Shown here piece by piece: positions 1 to 11,781 of a stretch of 64,000 nucleotides of DNA. This stretch comes from Cephalotus follicularis (Eukaryota; Streptophyta; Magnoliopsida; Oxalidales; Cephalotaceae): positions 125,291 through 189,290 of the forward strand of contig BDDD01002023.1 in assembly GCA_001972305.1 (NCBI GenBank), read 5' to 3'. The translations under genes and the position numbers were made by a program. The notes under the pieces are model-generated. The model was not told the origin of the DNA. It did no database searches and saw only the letters and a list, made by a program, of their open reading frames with translations. The first letter of the stretch is position 1. Every line of letters starts with the position of its first letter.

Positions 1-765
1 AAATTTGAATTAAAAAAATTTCCTTGTAATTCATTCATGGGTCATTTCTCCACCTCATTTGAAATTGTGAATGTTCTTTGAGATTGGGATACTAGTAATT
101 TGGTAGATTGCATTCTTGACAGTTTTTACTGGTGAAATTCTTGTTGGGATGGTTCTTATATTGTAAAAATTATTTTTCTCCCATTTTGTTGATGCACTTA
201 AATGTCATGGTTCTATTGATGGATTTTATTGGTGGAAATATTTTTGGGATGTTATTTATATTGTTCAAACTATGCTTTTACGTGGTATTTTTGAATTTAT
301 TTGGACAGGTTTTAAATACGCATTTAACGTCCATGGGCCGCGTTTGAAACAATATATGGATGGAATTACTGATGGACAGATCATTGAGTCTGTTGACTTG
401 ATTGATCCTGTCTACACTCCTCTTTGATATCCACACCAGCAGCGTCTAGCCAAAGACGTTAAAGCAAAGCGCTTAGTGGGAGGCAACCCACTGTGTTTTT
501 GTTTTATTTATGTATCTCGTTTCTTTTATGTTTTTGTTTTTGATTGTTGTTGTAGGTAAATTACGTGCAGTTCGATATTTCCATAGTTCAAAATTTTTAC
601 TGCACTGATAGATTATTTCGAGCTCCACATCATATCCGGTAAATCCTACCCCATTGTTCTTTTATTTATTTGCATTGTTTGATTATTTTTGCTCAATTAT
701 TGTCATTTTAATATTTGTGTTTCATTGCATTGAGGACAATGTAACGTTTAAGTATGGGGAGGGTT

Positions 766-2437
766 TGTACCATTGTTCATTGTTCATTTTAATTTTAAAA
801 ATAGGAATAAATGTTGATATACTTAGAAATAATAGAAAACCCCATAGTTTTATGATTATTATTGCGGAATAAGAGAAAATGGAGTTAAAACGCTACTTTT
901 CGAGTTAAAGTGGTTTGAAGTCAACGATCGGTTAAAAAGTGTACTCACTTAAACGAGAGAAGTCAAAATTTAAAGTTCAGAAGATATTGAATATTGAGCT
1001 CATTTTGTTCATAAAATTATTTGTAGCACTTTTAGCTTTTGGACCGATTTATTCTGAAGCTCCGACGAAAAGATATCACAAGAAAAACAAATGTTGAATC
1101 ATTTGAACACACGCGCGCCACGTGTCGCCATACCAGCCCATGCCATTCAATTTCTGCCGAATCTCCATCATGCGCCCATCATTCAGCAACCTCACTAGCC
1201 CATGCATGCATATATCTTCGGCACGCATCAAGCCCAGTCCAGCATACATGCGCAACAATAGCAAGCCATGCACACAAGAAATCATGCAACCATTAAGCCG
1301 CAATTAAATATGATGATACAAGCCCAACAGCAACACGCCAGCAGCCATACGCCCAACCCATGCATCACCAATCCATGCGCCAAAGACCCATGTAGCGCCA
1401 GATACAAATCAATTCGCATGTATCAAGTAATAGAGAGGGCTACACGTTTTTGGTGTTAGGTTTAGTCGGTTACCTTATATATATAAAGAGAGAGAGGGCT
1501 ACACGTTTTTGGTGTTAGGTTTAGTCGGTTACCTTATATATATATATATATACACACACGTGACATAACGCAGTTAGAACACAATTGAGACGCGAAGGCA
1601 GTAGATGCAAGACAGAAAAAACGCAGTAGCACGGCGCAGGGGCAGGTGAAGGATGGAGAATTCATTGAAGAATATTCTCACCGTCGTCACCATGTCCGGC
1701 TAAGTATTTTTAATCCCTAGATGTAGATGAACCCATGTTATATATATATTTCAGTTTTGATTTCAAGTTTAATTGCATGTTTGTGAGACAATTTTTCTTG
1801 TTAATGTAGTGACAACATTGATGAGAAGAATTTTTAATATATAAAATCTGTGTTGATGACATGTAATATTTTTCTATGTGATTGAACCAATGGTAGCCTT
1901 TAACCAATCAACCTTTTGAGAGTATCAATTTGTGACAGGATAGGTTGTACCTAGGCTAAATCGCTTGTTTGCTGTGTTAATCAAAAACAGTCTTTAACCA
2001 ATCAACCTTTTGAGAGTATCAAGGTTTGACAGGATAGATTGTACCTAGGTTAATTCGGTAAATTTCGACGCTAAACTGAAACTTGTGCCATGAATTTGAA
2101 TATATATATACATGCGGGGATTCTCACATCTACGGGATTGCTGTTTCATATTATTTTTTTGATTTATTTATTTTGTTAGTTTACGTTAGATATTTAATTT
2201 GAATTGTTTAGTTTTTCATTAAATTAGTTTAATTCAAAACCAACCATCTTTTCAATTTATTTTATTTGCATTGTTAGTTTAGATTAAATTAATTCCGTAT
2301 TCGTTATTTTTGTTTAGTTGCATCCTAAGTTTATTTTTATAGCATCTCCTTTCAGCTCTTCGTGGGAACGATCCCTATTTCCACTTGCTAAATTGTTAGA
2401 TTAGGGTAATTTTGATTCGGCCTAACGACACCCATCA
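766..2437 (+). repeat. 3' LTR of the Athila-like element
   Basis: The LTR starts TGTACC directly after the polypurine tract and ends ACCCATCA at the point where sequence homologous to a Tat-like element begins. Its length of 1,672 bp fits Athila-type LTRs. The other LTR is outside the window, so the boundaries rest on the TG...CA ends and the junction. The LTR contains two local direct duplications, near 1440-1545 and 1895-2050. Confidence 0.7.
1434..1550 (+). repeat. Local direct duplication and TA microsatellite inside the Athila-like LTR
   Basis: A block of about 45 bp beginning GGCTACACGTTTTTGGTG occurs at about 1438 and again at about 1497. Each copy runs into a short (TA)n tract. A second pair, beginning AACCAATCAACCTTTTGAG, lies at about 1900 and 1997. 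These are ordinary slippage-type duplications. Confidence 0.8.
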
Positions 2438-2681
2438 GGTATCTAATGAGTCGCACCACTGGCATGGAGTAAAGCCAGAGAGGTTCCTAACAAGGAAATA
2501 CCTCCCCTTCCAGTCCTTAACGGACTTTGTAGGGTCCACCAACAACTTATTGGCTTAACTAACGTGAGACTTGAAGTAATAGGCCTAGAGAAGCATTGAT
2601 GGAATGGAACTCTTTGAATAGCCCCACCGTTACAATCACCCTCGTCTCCAAGCACTTCACCAAGAAACCTATGATGAAGGC

Positions 2682-2996
2682 CTAAGATTGAGTTTGAAGC
2701 AATGAAGGGTGAATCTGGTAGTGTCTCAAAATTGCAATGGCGAAGGGTGGTATGGGAAGTCGCATGCCATGCGACAGAGCATCTTCAAAAACCACAAAGA
2801 GGTCAGGTTTGCTTTCTGTGGCTTCCTTGGGATATCGGGGAAGCGAGTATTCTGAGCTCCTCGGGAAACAGTACTTTTTGGCCAAACTCTTCACTTTGTC
2901 TCGAGAAAGCACGCTCCTATTAAAGTGGGTCTTAAAAACTTGAGCCCCAGCCTCGGTAGAAGTAACATCTAGGGTGCCCGCAACGGCGGCATCCAA
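2682..2996 (-). other. Antisense accessory ORF fragment (Transposase_28-like), copy 1
   Basis: A stretch of about 105 residues on the minus strand resembles the Pfam family called putative gypsy-type transposon (PF04195, Transposase_28). The tell-tale part is VFEDALSHGMRLPIPPF, followed by a hydrophobic run. The same family occurs at 22419-22835 and 32926-33903. Tat-lineage elements are known to carry extra ORFs antisense to gag-pol in their 3' region. This is a fossil piece of such a gene. Family assignment is from memory of the signature; no search was run. Confidence 0.6.
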
Positions 2997-3621
2997 GAGG
3001 ACGCTCGGCGACAGTAACCTCTCCTACCAGGCGGTGCACCAAATTTGGATCGGTAACTTGTCTGACGGTTTGTTTAGTCATGGCCATCTAGATATTTGTG
3101 AAGAAGAGAGAGAAGGACATAAGATAAGAAGCCGAGAAAAACCCTTGGTTTACCCAAACAGATTTACAAGATCAACATAATAAAAACACTTCACCTGAGA
3201 TAATCGCAATGAAGATTCAGGGAGAAATTGATTTGAAGGCTGGGAAGGTTGAAAGATTTGAGAGAACGAAGGCTTTTGAAATCTGAAAAAAGGTAAAGAG
3301 ATTTCACCAAGAAGGAAAAGAAATTTGAAGAGCTCAAGATTGATTTCAAGCCACGTGATCTCTGTCCGGTTAAACGATAGAGATGGGTCCATCAAATCAG
3401 GTGCGAGAAACAAAGAGTTTATGTGCGGCAATTGAAAAGATACAAGCAGAAAAAACGTTTCCTTTGTCGCGACATAATTAACGTTAGATTTGGGCCAAGC
3501 AACAAGGCCCAAAAGACGAAGTAGTTCGCATCATACATTACAACCTGCTTAAAGAAAGAATACTTCCTCATATAGTCTTCTTCCTCTATCAAGCCCAGAA
3601 AATAAAGACCAGATAGGCATA

Positions 3622-4112
3622 TGATATGAGAAAATTCCTGTATATAATAAAACCGTCACGTGTCCTCTGAAAAATAAGACAAGTGTCCTCTAGAGTTCCA
3701 GACACGTGATTTGTAATATGAAATGATAACGCACAACATAACGCTCCAGCGTCAAATCAGGAAAATGACGAGATACTGAACCGTTTCCTAGGGGCACAAT
3801 AATCATCTCCGCGATAGAAGTCAAGGCAGTTACAATCAGGTTCTATAAATACTACAAAGCAATACACAGGTCGGTCATTTTTTAGATTTAAAAGAACTTT
3901 AGTGTTTTCTTCTTTGTACACTATTTGACTTAAGCATCGGAGAGTCTCCGGGAGTGAAACCTCCTGAATCTTCGACTAGTTTGCTATTTGTGTGCAGGGA
4001 GGATCATAAACGTTCAACCCAATACCATTATTGGAGCATTCAATTCGTTTTCCTCTACAAATCAAACCCTTCCATTTAAAAGACTGTTTTAATGTTGATT
4101 TTGACATCAATA
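3622..4112 (+). repeat. 3' LTR of the Tat-like fragment, copy 1
   Basis: The LTR starts TGATATGAG after the GGCATA context and ends GACATCAATA, matching in order and content the LTRs at 11251-11723 and 23368-23843. Length is 491 bp. The shared internal phrases include CCGTTTCCTAGGGGCACAAT and AACGCTCCAGCGTC-like blocks, and TATAAATAC (about 3844-3852) is a likely TATA box. Confidence 0.75.
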
Positions 4113-4553
4113 AATTGTAATAAATGAAATTCTATGAAAAATATCAACATTATTTTGTTTCTTTTTTAAAAACAATATCAAAAAAATTATTATCCAAACA
4201 GACATTTTTTTCATCTATAAATTAAAAAAATATTAGATAAACACAACTTGTATAAACACAGTCCAAGACAAAAATCCATGTCTAATAAAAATAACAAACT
4301 ATCATAAATAATTAATATAAACTCATATTATTAATTTCATCTACGTCTAAACTTCATTATTATTTCTCTATGATTAATCAGTCACCAACTACTACTCCCT
4401 CTAAAATTTTAGCATTGCAGGACACTATTGTTGACTGGATATTTTTATGGTTGCAGTTGTCCTAAAATTAGGACCACTGTACCATTTATTGCACTACTTG
4501 ATTAATGCATCGTTTTGGATGAATTGGATCTGAAAAATCGATAAAGATATAGT
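4113..4553. other. AT-rich flanking DNA copied with the duplication
   Basis: No ORF, RNA gene or transposon terminus is seen. The same sequence recurs at 5899-6351. After that copy it continues into the 3' flank of the WD40 gene, so it is the native flank of the Tat-like insertion. Confidence 0.7.
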
Positions 4554-6351
4554 AGAGCATCTTCAAACACCACAAAGAGGTCAGGTTTGCTTTCTGTGGC
4601 CTCCTTGAGATCTCGGGGAAGCGAGTATTCTGAGCTCCTCGGGAAACAGTACTTTTTGGCCAAACTCTTCACTTTGTCTCGAGAAAGCACGCTCCTATTA
4701 AAGTGGGTCCTAAAAACTTGGGCTCCAACCTCGGTAGAAATAACATCTAGGGTGCCCGCAACGGCGGCATCCAAGAGGACGCTCGGCGACAGTAACCTCT
4801 CCTACCAGGCGGTGCACCAAATTTGGATCGGTAACTTGTTTGACGGTTTGTTTAGTCCTGGCCATCTGGATATTTGTGAAGAAGAGAGAGAGGGACATAA
4901 GATAAGAAGCCGAGAAAAACCCTTGGTTTACCCAAACAGATTTACAAGATCAACATAATAAAACACTTCACCTGAGATAATCGCAATGAAGATTCAGGGA
5001 GAAATTGATTTGAAGGCTGGGAAGGTTGAAAGATATGAGAGAACGAAGGCTTTTGAAATCTGAAAAAAGGTAAAGAGATTTCACCAAGAAGGAAAAGCAA
5101 TTTAAAGAGCTCAAGATTGATTTAAGGCCACGTGATCTCTGTCCGGTTAAACGATAGAGATGTGCCCATCAAATCAGGTGCGAGAAACAAAGAGTTTATG
5201 TGCGGCAATTGAAAAGATACAAGCGGAAAAAACGTTTCCTTTGTCGCGACATAATTAACGCTAGATTTGGGCCAAGCAGCAAGGCCCAAAAGACGAAGTA
5301 GTCCGCATCATACATTACAGGCCTGCTTAAAGAAAGAATACTTCCTCATATGATCTTCTTCCTCTATCAAGCCCAGAAAATAAAAAAAAAATGGGCATAT
5401 GATATGAGAAAATTCCTGTATATAATAAAACCGCCACATGTCCTCTGAAAAATAAGACAAGTATCCTCTAGAGTTCCAGACACGTGATCAGGTGATTTGC
5501 AATATGAAAAGATAACGCACAACATAACGCTCCGGCGTCAAATCAGGAAAATGACGAGATACTGAACCGTTTCCTAGGGGCACAATAATCATCTCCGCAA
5601 TAGAAGTCAAGGCAGTTACAATCAGATTCTATAAATACTACAAAGCAATACACAGGTCGATCATTTTTTAGACTTAAAAGAACTTTAGTGTTTTCTTCTT
5701 TGTACACTATTTGACTTAAGCATCGGAGAGTCTCCGGGAGTGAAACCTCCTGAATCTTCGACTAGTTTGCTATTTGTGTGCAGGGAGGATCGTAAACGCT
5801 CAACCCAATACCATTATCGGAGCATTCAATTCGTTTTCCTCTATAAATCAAACACTTCCACTTAAAGGACTGTTTTAATGTTGATTTTGACATCAACAAA
5901 TTGTAATAAATGAAATTCTAAGAAAGATATCAACATTATTTTTTGTTTCTTTTTTAAAAACAATATCAAAAAAAATTTATCCAAACAGACATTTTTTTCA
6001 TCTATAAATTAAAAAAATGTTAGGTGAACACAACTTATATAATCACAATCGAAGACAAAAATCCATGTCTAATAAAAATAACAAACTATCATAAATAATT
6101 AATATAAACTCTTATTATTAATTTCATCTGCGTCTAAACTTCATTATCATTTCTCTATGATTAATCAGTCACCAACTACTAGTCCCTCTAACATTTTAGC
6201 ATTGCAGGACACTATTGTTTACTGGATATTTTTATGGTTGCAGTTGTCCTAAAATTAGGACCACTGTACCATTTATTGCACTACGTGATTAATGCATCGT
6301 TTTGGATGAATTGGAATGAATTGGATCTGAAAAATCGATAAAGATATAGTA
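4554..6351. repeat. Tandem segmental duplication, unit 2
   Basis: A 1,798-bp second copy of 2776-4553. The junction at 4553/4554 joins the end of unit 1 (GATATAGTA) to AGAGCATC with about one base of overlap. This suggests non-homologous joining rather than recombination between repeats. The unit includes an antisense ORF fragment (4502-4774 on the minus strand overlaps the junction), an LTR at 5400-5898 and 453 bp of flank. It carries a small 10-bp duplication (GGAATGAATT) near its end. Confidence 0.9.
5400..5898 (+). repeat. 3' LTR of the Tat-like fragment, copy 2
   Basis: Second copy of the LTR at 3622-4112, starting TGATATGAG and ending GACATCAACA, length 499 bp. It arose through the tandem duplication, not a second insertion, because the flanking DNA on its right is duplicated as well. 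Confidence 0.8.
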
Positions 6352-6615
6352 TCATGATTTTCTGCTTAAGATTCTATATTGTGAAAGGCATGCATGCCAA
6401 GAAAACAGGACAGGACCACAGTGTAACTTAACCATACAACATTTTTCATAATATTATGGGATTCAAAAAATGCTAAACATATTTGAAATATCTCGGGAAC
6501 TTTGAAACCCATTGGGTTGCATAAGTTCTGCTTCATGAGATGCATTCTGATGTTCAATAGTCAATACTAATTCAAAAAATCCGGGAAAAAAAAAGCAGCA
6601 ATCTGATTTATGGTC
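6352..6615. other. 3' flank and presumed 3' UTR of the WD40 gene
   Basis: Unique AT-rich sequence between the tandem duplication and the stop codon of the minus-strand gene. A polyadenylation signal cannot be assigned with confidence. No other gene is seen. Confidence 0.5.
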
Positions 6616-9600
6616 TTATGTCTTCCAAACGCGAATAGTGCCGTCAACAGAAGAGGTTATCATACAATTATCCTTGGGGTGATAACTCACACTAGATACC
6701 TGGCAAAGGAAAACCCAAAAAAAAATAAGCTTAAATTCTTTATTCAACAGAAGAAGGGAGGTGCGAAAGTAAAACAATACACAAAACCATTTCTAAGTTA
6801 TGTTCTGGTACAAGTCTGCAAGTTACTTTTTTAATTAAAAAAAAAATAGGTCCTAGTTTTCATTTTAATTTAATGGGCACCTCAAACTATAAATTAGCAT
6901 TTGTAAAATATGTATGTTCACATTTGAGTGTATGTACACACAAGTCCAAAAATAATCATTTTTAATCATCAAAAATAGAATGATAATAATATTGAAATAA
7001 ATAAATCATACAAAGAAAACAGACAATAGAAACATATAATTGACAAAAAGATAAGAAAAGTCCTAAATGGGAGGATGAGAACACAGCTTTCTCCATATTT
7101 GTGTAATCCAACAGAATGTTGGAAATGCTGTCAAATGGTGTTATAATAGCCTTGAAATAGATTTGTTTGGAAGGAAAGTTTAAATTTATTCTTTTAAAAC
7201 AAAGGGAATGTTAGAACTCATATCCTAGTCTAGTTAGAATTAGTTTCTTATATTCTAGTCTAATTAGGATTAGACAAGTTGTTTCTATTTATAGATGTAA
7301 TCAATTCATTAGTAAAATAATAAAAAGTATTCTTAGAATTATTACTTTCAACATGGTATTAGAGCACCATTAGGGTACTGATTAAAAAAAAGAGTTTTAA
7401 AAAAGAGGACTCGTAAAAAAACAAGAAAAAACTAGTTTCGAATTCTTACGCGCCACTCACCGCAATCAGATCTGATGAGATTGGGTGTTCGTGATGCGAT
7501 TTGATCGGTTTCTCTACCATCTTCTCCAATGTTAGGGTTTGCAATCAAGACGTCGTCGGAGAGATCAAACTCGTTGGTTGCTGGTGTGAGCTGTGATGAT
7601 GTGAAATCGGTGACTTCTCAGCTCCATGAACTATGACGTGCTCAAATCAACGGTGGTTGGTGCTTTATTGGCTGGGTGGTTGTTGCTGGCCTTTGGGGTT
7701 GCTACGATGACATCCGAAGATGACGTCGGTTGGTGCCATATGTCACAGGGTTGCTGGTTGTTGGTTTCAACATCTAGATTCGGCGATTTGAGGTTCAATT
7801 GAACTTTTCTGTTTAGTGATTTTTTTTGTTTGTTTTTGAATTAACTAAGTTGTGTGTTGGTAGACAGTGTGAACAATGGCAGTTACAGGGATTTCAGGCT
7901 AATTCGGTGCCCTTTTAAATTTCTTGTTATACAAATATGACAGATAATCAGGATATTGGGACCTCTGGAACTGTAAATTTTACAGAAGTATTTGCCCCCT
8001 TGAGCCGTTTGACAAATCTCAAGTTAAAAGGGGTTAGTAATTATCAACAATGACAGAAGATTGTGAGGTTGGCTATCATTGGGCAACAGTTGGGTGCCCA
8101 CTTGACGAGTACTAAACCCAAAGAGATATCTGATGAATTATGGGAGTGTAGGGATGCTCATATTCGGGGATAGATGTTGGATGCGATGGAACCTCAAGTT
8201 CTGAGTCATGTGGCCTATCAGGATACAGTACAGGAATTGTGGCACTTTTTAGTCGTCCTATACTCGGGCAAGGGCAATGTTTCTCGTTTTTTTGCCTTGT
8301 CTCGAGATTTTTATCGTGTCACTCGTGGTGATCGTCCATTGGCAGATTATTTGGCTGATCGCCAACGTATGTATGAAGAGTTATATGCATTGCTTCCGAT
8401 TACTGCAGATGTACAAAAGATGCAGAAGCACTGACTTTCAATTTTTGTCCAGAATGATTGCTAACATGCTCAATAGTGAACCTCAAACCACTAAAACTAT
8501 ATAGGCCATACAAATGATTGATTTAGTCACAATAGCATATTGATAACTTCTGGAAGTAACAATAAACATTGTCATTATCAATTTGATTAATTCACAAACG
8601 ATCAATTTCGATGATAGTGCTCTATAGACCTCAACACATTAAGCATCAAAACTTAGACAATATAGTGGAAGAACACGTCTTTATTCAACAAACTTATTAT
8701 GTTCATTATTCCCAAGAAAGAACTCAAAGAAATTTTTTAACCTTAAATAGAATATAACATCAAGTTTCGGCGGTACCTACATAGCTGAAGCACTAATATT
8801 TGAAAGGATAAATTAAACCTAATTTTCAGAACTCCAAATTGAGTGTGACAAAACCTCAGCACAATGTACATAAATAAAATCTGAAGTGCTGAGGCGAAGA
8901 AATTAAACTTTACCACTGAGGCATGGGCTTGGAATTTTGACACCACAGTTGCATCAACCAGATCCCAGAAGAAAATTGAGCCATCTTCAGATCCACCAGT
9001 TACATGGGCATCAGTATTGGTGAGGCAGCAATCCATTTTGTAAGACTGACAAAAAAAACATGGAAATGCAAATAGTCAAAACCTAAAAGCTTTTTAGAAA
9101 AAAATTAGATGGCTGAAGACACTGGCAGCAGACATTTAACAACTTAAAATATAGGCATGAACATTGCAATTGCACATAATAAAAACCACATACTGCATAT
9201 ATAAAATTGTGAACAATTCAAAACCAATCTAAAGTGTTTTTTTATGAATCAGATACAAGTACAACTAAAAAGGCATCGTGACAGTGTCAGAAGCCCAAAC
9301 AAGCTCTGTATTCTTACCTTGCAAGTATGGCCTTTATATTCCTGCAAAAGTTCGCCACAGGTCCTGTGCCATCATAAAGAACCAGAATAAATGGCAGGCC
9401 AAAAAAATATACTTTGCCTAAAAATTTGAATTCATACAGGAATAAGAATTTACCTGTCCAGAAGACGTAATGTGGAATCTAAACAACCGGCTAATATGCA
9501 GTTACCATCATTTGATATAGAGATACAGTTAACAGGTTGACCCAAGTTTTCAGATATTTCTCTATTTGCATAACACAAAAGAAAATCATTTAGAAAAAAA

Positions 9601-10732
9601 GTTCAACATTTAGATATATCTTTCATGTAGGGTGAAAAAAAAATAACAACTCCTCTGATAACAGTCTCGTTTACGTGAACAATCATTCTCCGATAATGCA
9701 AATGAGTGAGTTAAATGAGACCTTAAACAGCAGCGTTACACACCTTCCAATACGAATATCAAATGTTCGCACAGTTCCATCAACACACCCACCAATAATT
9801 TCAGTTTTTGTTAAACAAACCGACATGGCAGCGTCTGAAAACGTGTCAATGATCTGCAAATCCACCAAGACTTCAGAAATATAAGTCAGCACACAAACGT
9901 AAAGCGGGCACCCAACAAGAAGTTTTTGGAAGTAAAAAAGACAACCTGTATAGGCTCAGTGCTATGAGATCTGCAGTCCCAAGCACGCAAGGACTGATCA
10001 TAGCCTGCTGATACGATAACAGATGCGTACTCATTAAACTTCACAGCGTTCACCTAAATAAAATAAACATAATTATAGTATGGACAAGATTAGGAAGAAT
10101 AAAAAAGTACATAAAAACTTATTTAGGTTAACTATTGAGAACCAATTTGTAATTTAAAAAAAAAATATTCTGGTCGCAAGCAAATTACACACGCATGATG
10201 AAAATTCTCCATATGAACTTACAAACAAACCTCGCCTTCATGGCCGCGAAACTTTCGAATAACAAGACCAGTTGAAACATCCCAATAAAAAATTTGTCGA
10301 TCACCTCCGCAAGAACATAACTTGGAGTTATCCCTACAATACAACACAACACAGTGAAATAAATACCACATGCTGATTCAAATCCAAAAGCCTTGAGATG
10401 TATTCCTATTAGACATTTATTCAATAGAAATGAAAATTGGGGTTTTATAGGGATGAATTGTAGTAGATAATTAAGAAAGTTATATAAAAAGAGAGAGTGA
10501 GTGTGTGTGTGGGTGAGTGATTACGGGGTGACGTGGACGTCGCGGACTTCGCGGGCGTGGGATTTGTAGGCCTTGATATGGATGCCGCGGTGGGGATTCC
10601 AGAGGCGGATGGTGCGGTCTTTGCCGCAACTGAGGCAATAATTACCGTCTGCGTTGAATCTTGCCGCTAAAACTGCACCCTCGTGCCCCTTCAGCACGTT
10701 CGCCTCCTTCCTTGGAAGATCCGACACGCTCA

Positions 10733-10733
<1 letters not shown>
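6616..10733 (-). CDS. WDR83: WD40-repeat protein, WDR83/MORG1-like, 8 exons
   Basis: Host gene on the minus strand. Exons are 10525-10733, 10231-10333, 9946-10053, 9744-9853, 9454-9561, 9318-9363, 8914-9045 and 6616-6699. All seven introns have GT-AG ends and the phases fit, giving 900 bp, 299 residues and a stop. The start chosen is the ATG at 10733 (MSVSDLPRKEA), where family members start. WD signatures: GH at 16-17 with W45; H59 with YWD at 86-88; GH at 100-101 with W129-D130; less canonical blades around 141-213; GH at 224-225 with FFWD near W255; H269 with W297. This fits a seven-bladed propeller. In animals WDR83 (MORG1) is a scaffold for MAPK signalling and is found in spliceosomes; a similar role here is inference. 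It appears intact. The last intron is inflated to 2,214 bp by a copia fragment. No start-proximal promoter element was identified. Confidence 0.93.
7209..7353 (+). repeat. Short copia LTR in intron 7
   Basis: A 145-bp LTR with TG...CA ends. It has internal direct repeats around CTAGTCTAGTTAGAATTAG and CTAGTCTAATTAGGATTAG, and is immediately followed by the initiator-Met-type primer-binding site. Confidence 0.7.
7209..8434 (+). mobile_element. Ale-like Ty1/copia fragment in intron 7
   Basis: Fossil, antisense to the host gene. Parts: a short LTR at 7209-7353 (TGTTAGAACTC...TTTCAACA, 145 bp); a primer-binding site matching the 3' end of initiator Met tRNA at 7354-7365 (TGGTATTAGAGC); a leader; and a gag-like region at about 7938-8434 with the LVVLYSGKGN...LADYLADRQRMYEEL type pattern of copia gag. 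No second LTR or pol is seen. The very short LTR points to the Ale lineage. Broken. Confidence 0.75.

Positions 10734-10735
<2 letters not shown>

Positions 10736-10772
<37 letters not shown>
10736..10772. repeat. (CT)n microsatellite in the 5' leader of the WD40 gene
   Basis: A pure CT run of about 37 bp, read as (GA)n in the mRNA, ending three bases before the start codon. GA-rich leaders are common in plant genes. An in-frame upstream ATG at 10808 reads through this run as Glu-Arg repeats. Confidence 0.95.
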
Positions 10773-10775
<3 letters not shown>

Positions 10776-11250
10776 GTCGTCGTGATTTTGGTGGCTTAAT
10801 CCCATCACTTATTTCAAATTTCAACTTATTATACGTGACAACAAAATTTCCACGTGAACTGTCAGACATCAATTAGAAATATTATTTCAAAAAGAAAACA
10901 TCCAATCCATCAGCATTCATAACATAGCCTTACTTACTCCCTTATAAATTCAATATTTATTCGCAAAAGGTTTAGGTTAACTTCTACGACTCAATTCTAT
11001 AATAAATGCGATAACAATATTTTGTTAATATTTTTACCATTAAATTGATATTATTTTTTATGAAATAATTAAAAATATAAAAAATAAATTATTTAATATA
11101 TATCTATATACACACACAAAATCAGATCAAATCTCTAAATATTCTATTTATTATATATATTTTATTATTATTAGTTTTACTTTTTATTTTTATTAAATTT
11201 ATATAGTATTATGTTAATTTTGTTATTGCTATGAAAATAATCAAATGATA
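10773..11250 (-). promoter_or_regulatory. Probable 5' leader and promoter region of the WD40 gene
   Basis: AT-rich region between the start codon and the Tat-like element. No ORF. It ends at 11250 with TGATA, the target-site copy of that element. Only about 515 bp of native upstream DNA separates the start codon from the LTR, so the LTR may influence this promoter. No specific TATA box is claimed. Confidence 0.4.
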
Positions 11251-11723
11251 TGATATTCGAAATTTTTTATCCAAAACAGAACCGCCACGTGTCCTCTGGA
11301 GTTACAGACATATGGTCGAAACATTTAAAATTTGAAAAAATAACGCACAGCATAACGCTCCGGCGCTAAATATGGGAATGGCGAGATACTCAACCGTTTC
11401 CTAGAGGTACAATAATCATCTTCGTAATACAAGTCAAGGCAGTTACAACAAGGTCTTATAAATACCACAAAGCACTTTACACAGGTCGGTCAATTTTAGA
11501 CAAAAAAAAACTTACTGTTGTCTTCTCTGCTATAACTAACTTAAGCATCAGAGAGTCCTTGAGAGTAATACCTCTTGGATATTCGTTTAGTTTGCTTTCT
11601 GTATATAGGGAGGCCCACCAAACATCATTTAAACACCTTCCTCCTAGCATTCATGGCGTTTTCCTGAACAAATAAAATATCTGCACGTAGGATACTGTTT
11701 TGGTGTTGATTTTGACATCAACA
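11251..11723 (+). repeat. 5' LTR of the older Tat-like element
   Basis: 473 bp, TGATATTCG...GACATCAACA. TATAAATAC at about 11457 is a likely TATA box. It is followed by GTTAGCGCTGTCTGTGAG, the primer-binding region; the related element at 25008 has GTTGGCGCCATCTATGGG in the same place. Confidence 0.9.
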
Positions 11724-11781
11724 GTTAGCGCTGTCTGTGAGAAACGCAACAAAAAGTTTTCAACAAAAAACCATTTAATCA

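Larger units (their letters stand above)
1..2437 (+). mobile_element. Athila-like Ty3/gypsy element, 3' end
   Basis: Fossil fragment whose 5' part lies outside the window. Seen directly: the last codons of an integrase-like reading frame end near 428. They are followed by the stretch around 450-495 with AAAGCGCTTAGTGGGAGGC, which in my experience follows pol in Athila/Tat-type plant elements. A polypurine tract (TATGGGGAGGG, 753-763) then precedes an LTR at 766-2437. The phrase GAGGACAATGTAACGTTTAAG just before the tract is also typical. Lineage assignment rests on these landmarks and the long LTR, not on a full polymerase. Broken; no intact frame is present. Confidence 0.75.
2438..4112 (+). 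mobile_element. Tat-like Ty3/gypsy element, 3' end (copy 1)
   Basis: Fossil fragment comprising part of an antisense accessory ORF, a 3' noncoding part and a 3' LTR (about 3622-4112). The sequence is clearly homologous to 22170-23843 in the larger element downstream, so it is the same family or a close relative. The Athila-like LTR abuts it on the left. Broken; gag and pol are absent here. From 2776 onward it belongs to a tandem duplication. Confidence 0.75.
2776..4553. repeat. Tandem segmental duplication, unit 1
   Basis: This 1,778-bp unit starts AGAGCATCTTC and ends in GATATAGT. It holds the end of the antisense ORF, the 3' noncoding part and LTR of the Tat-like element, and about 440 bp of AT-rich flanking DNA (4113-4553). 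It is repeated head-to-tail as unit 2. In stretches compared by eye the units differ at roughly 3-4% of sites plus small indels. Confidence 0.9.

Noticed and set aside
1039-1307. Three overlapping ORFs of 60-85 residues on both strands
   Set aside because: Lie inside the Athila-like LTR; His/Cys/Pro-rich by composition, no family resemblance.
8743-9036. 97-residue minus-strand ORF as a separate gene
   Set aside because: Only its first part is exon 7 of the WD40 gene; the rest is read-through into the intron.
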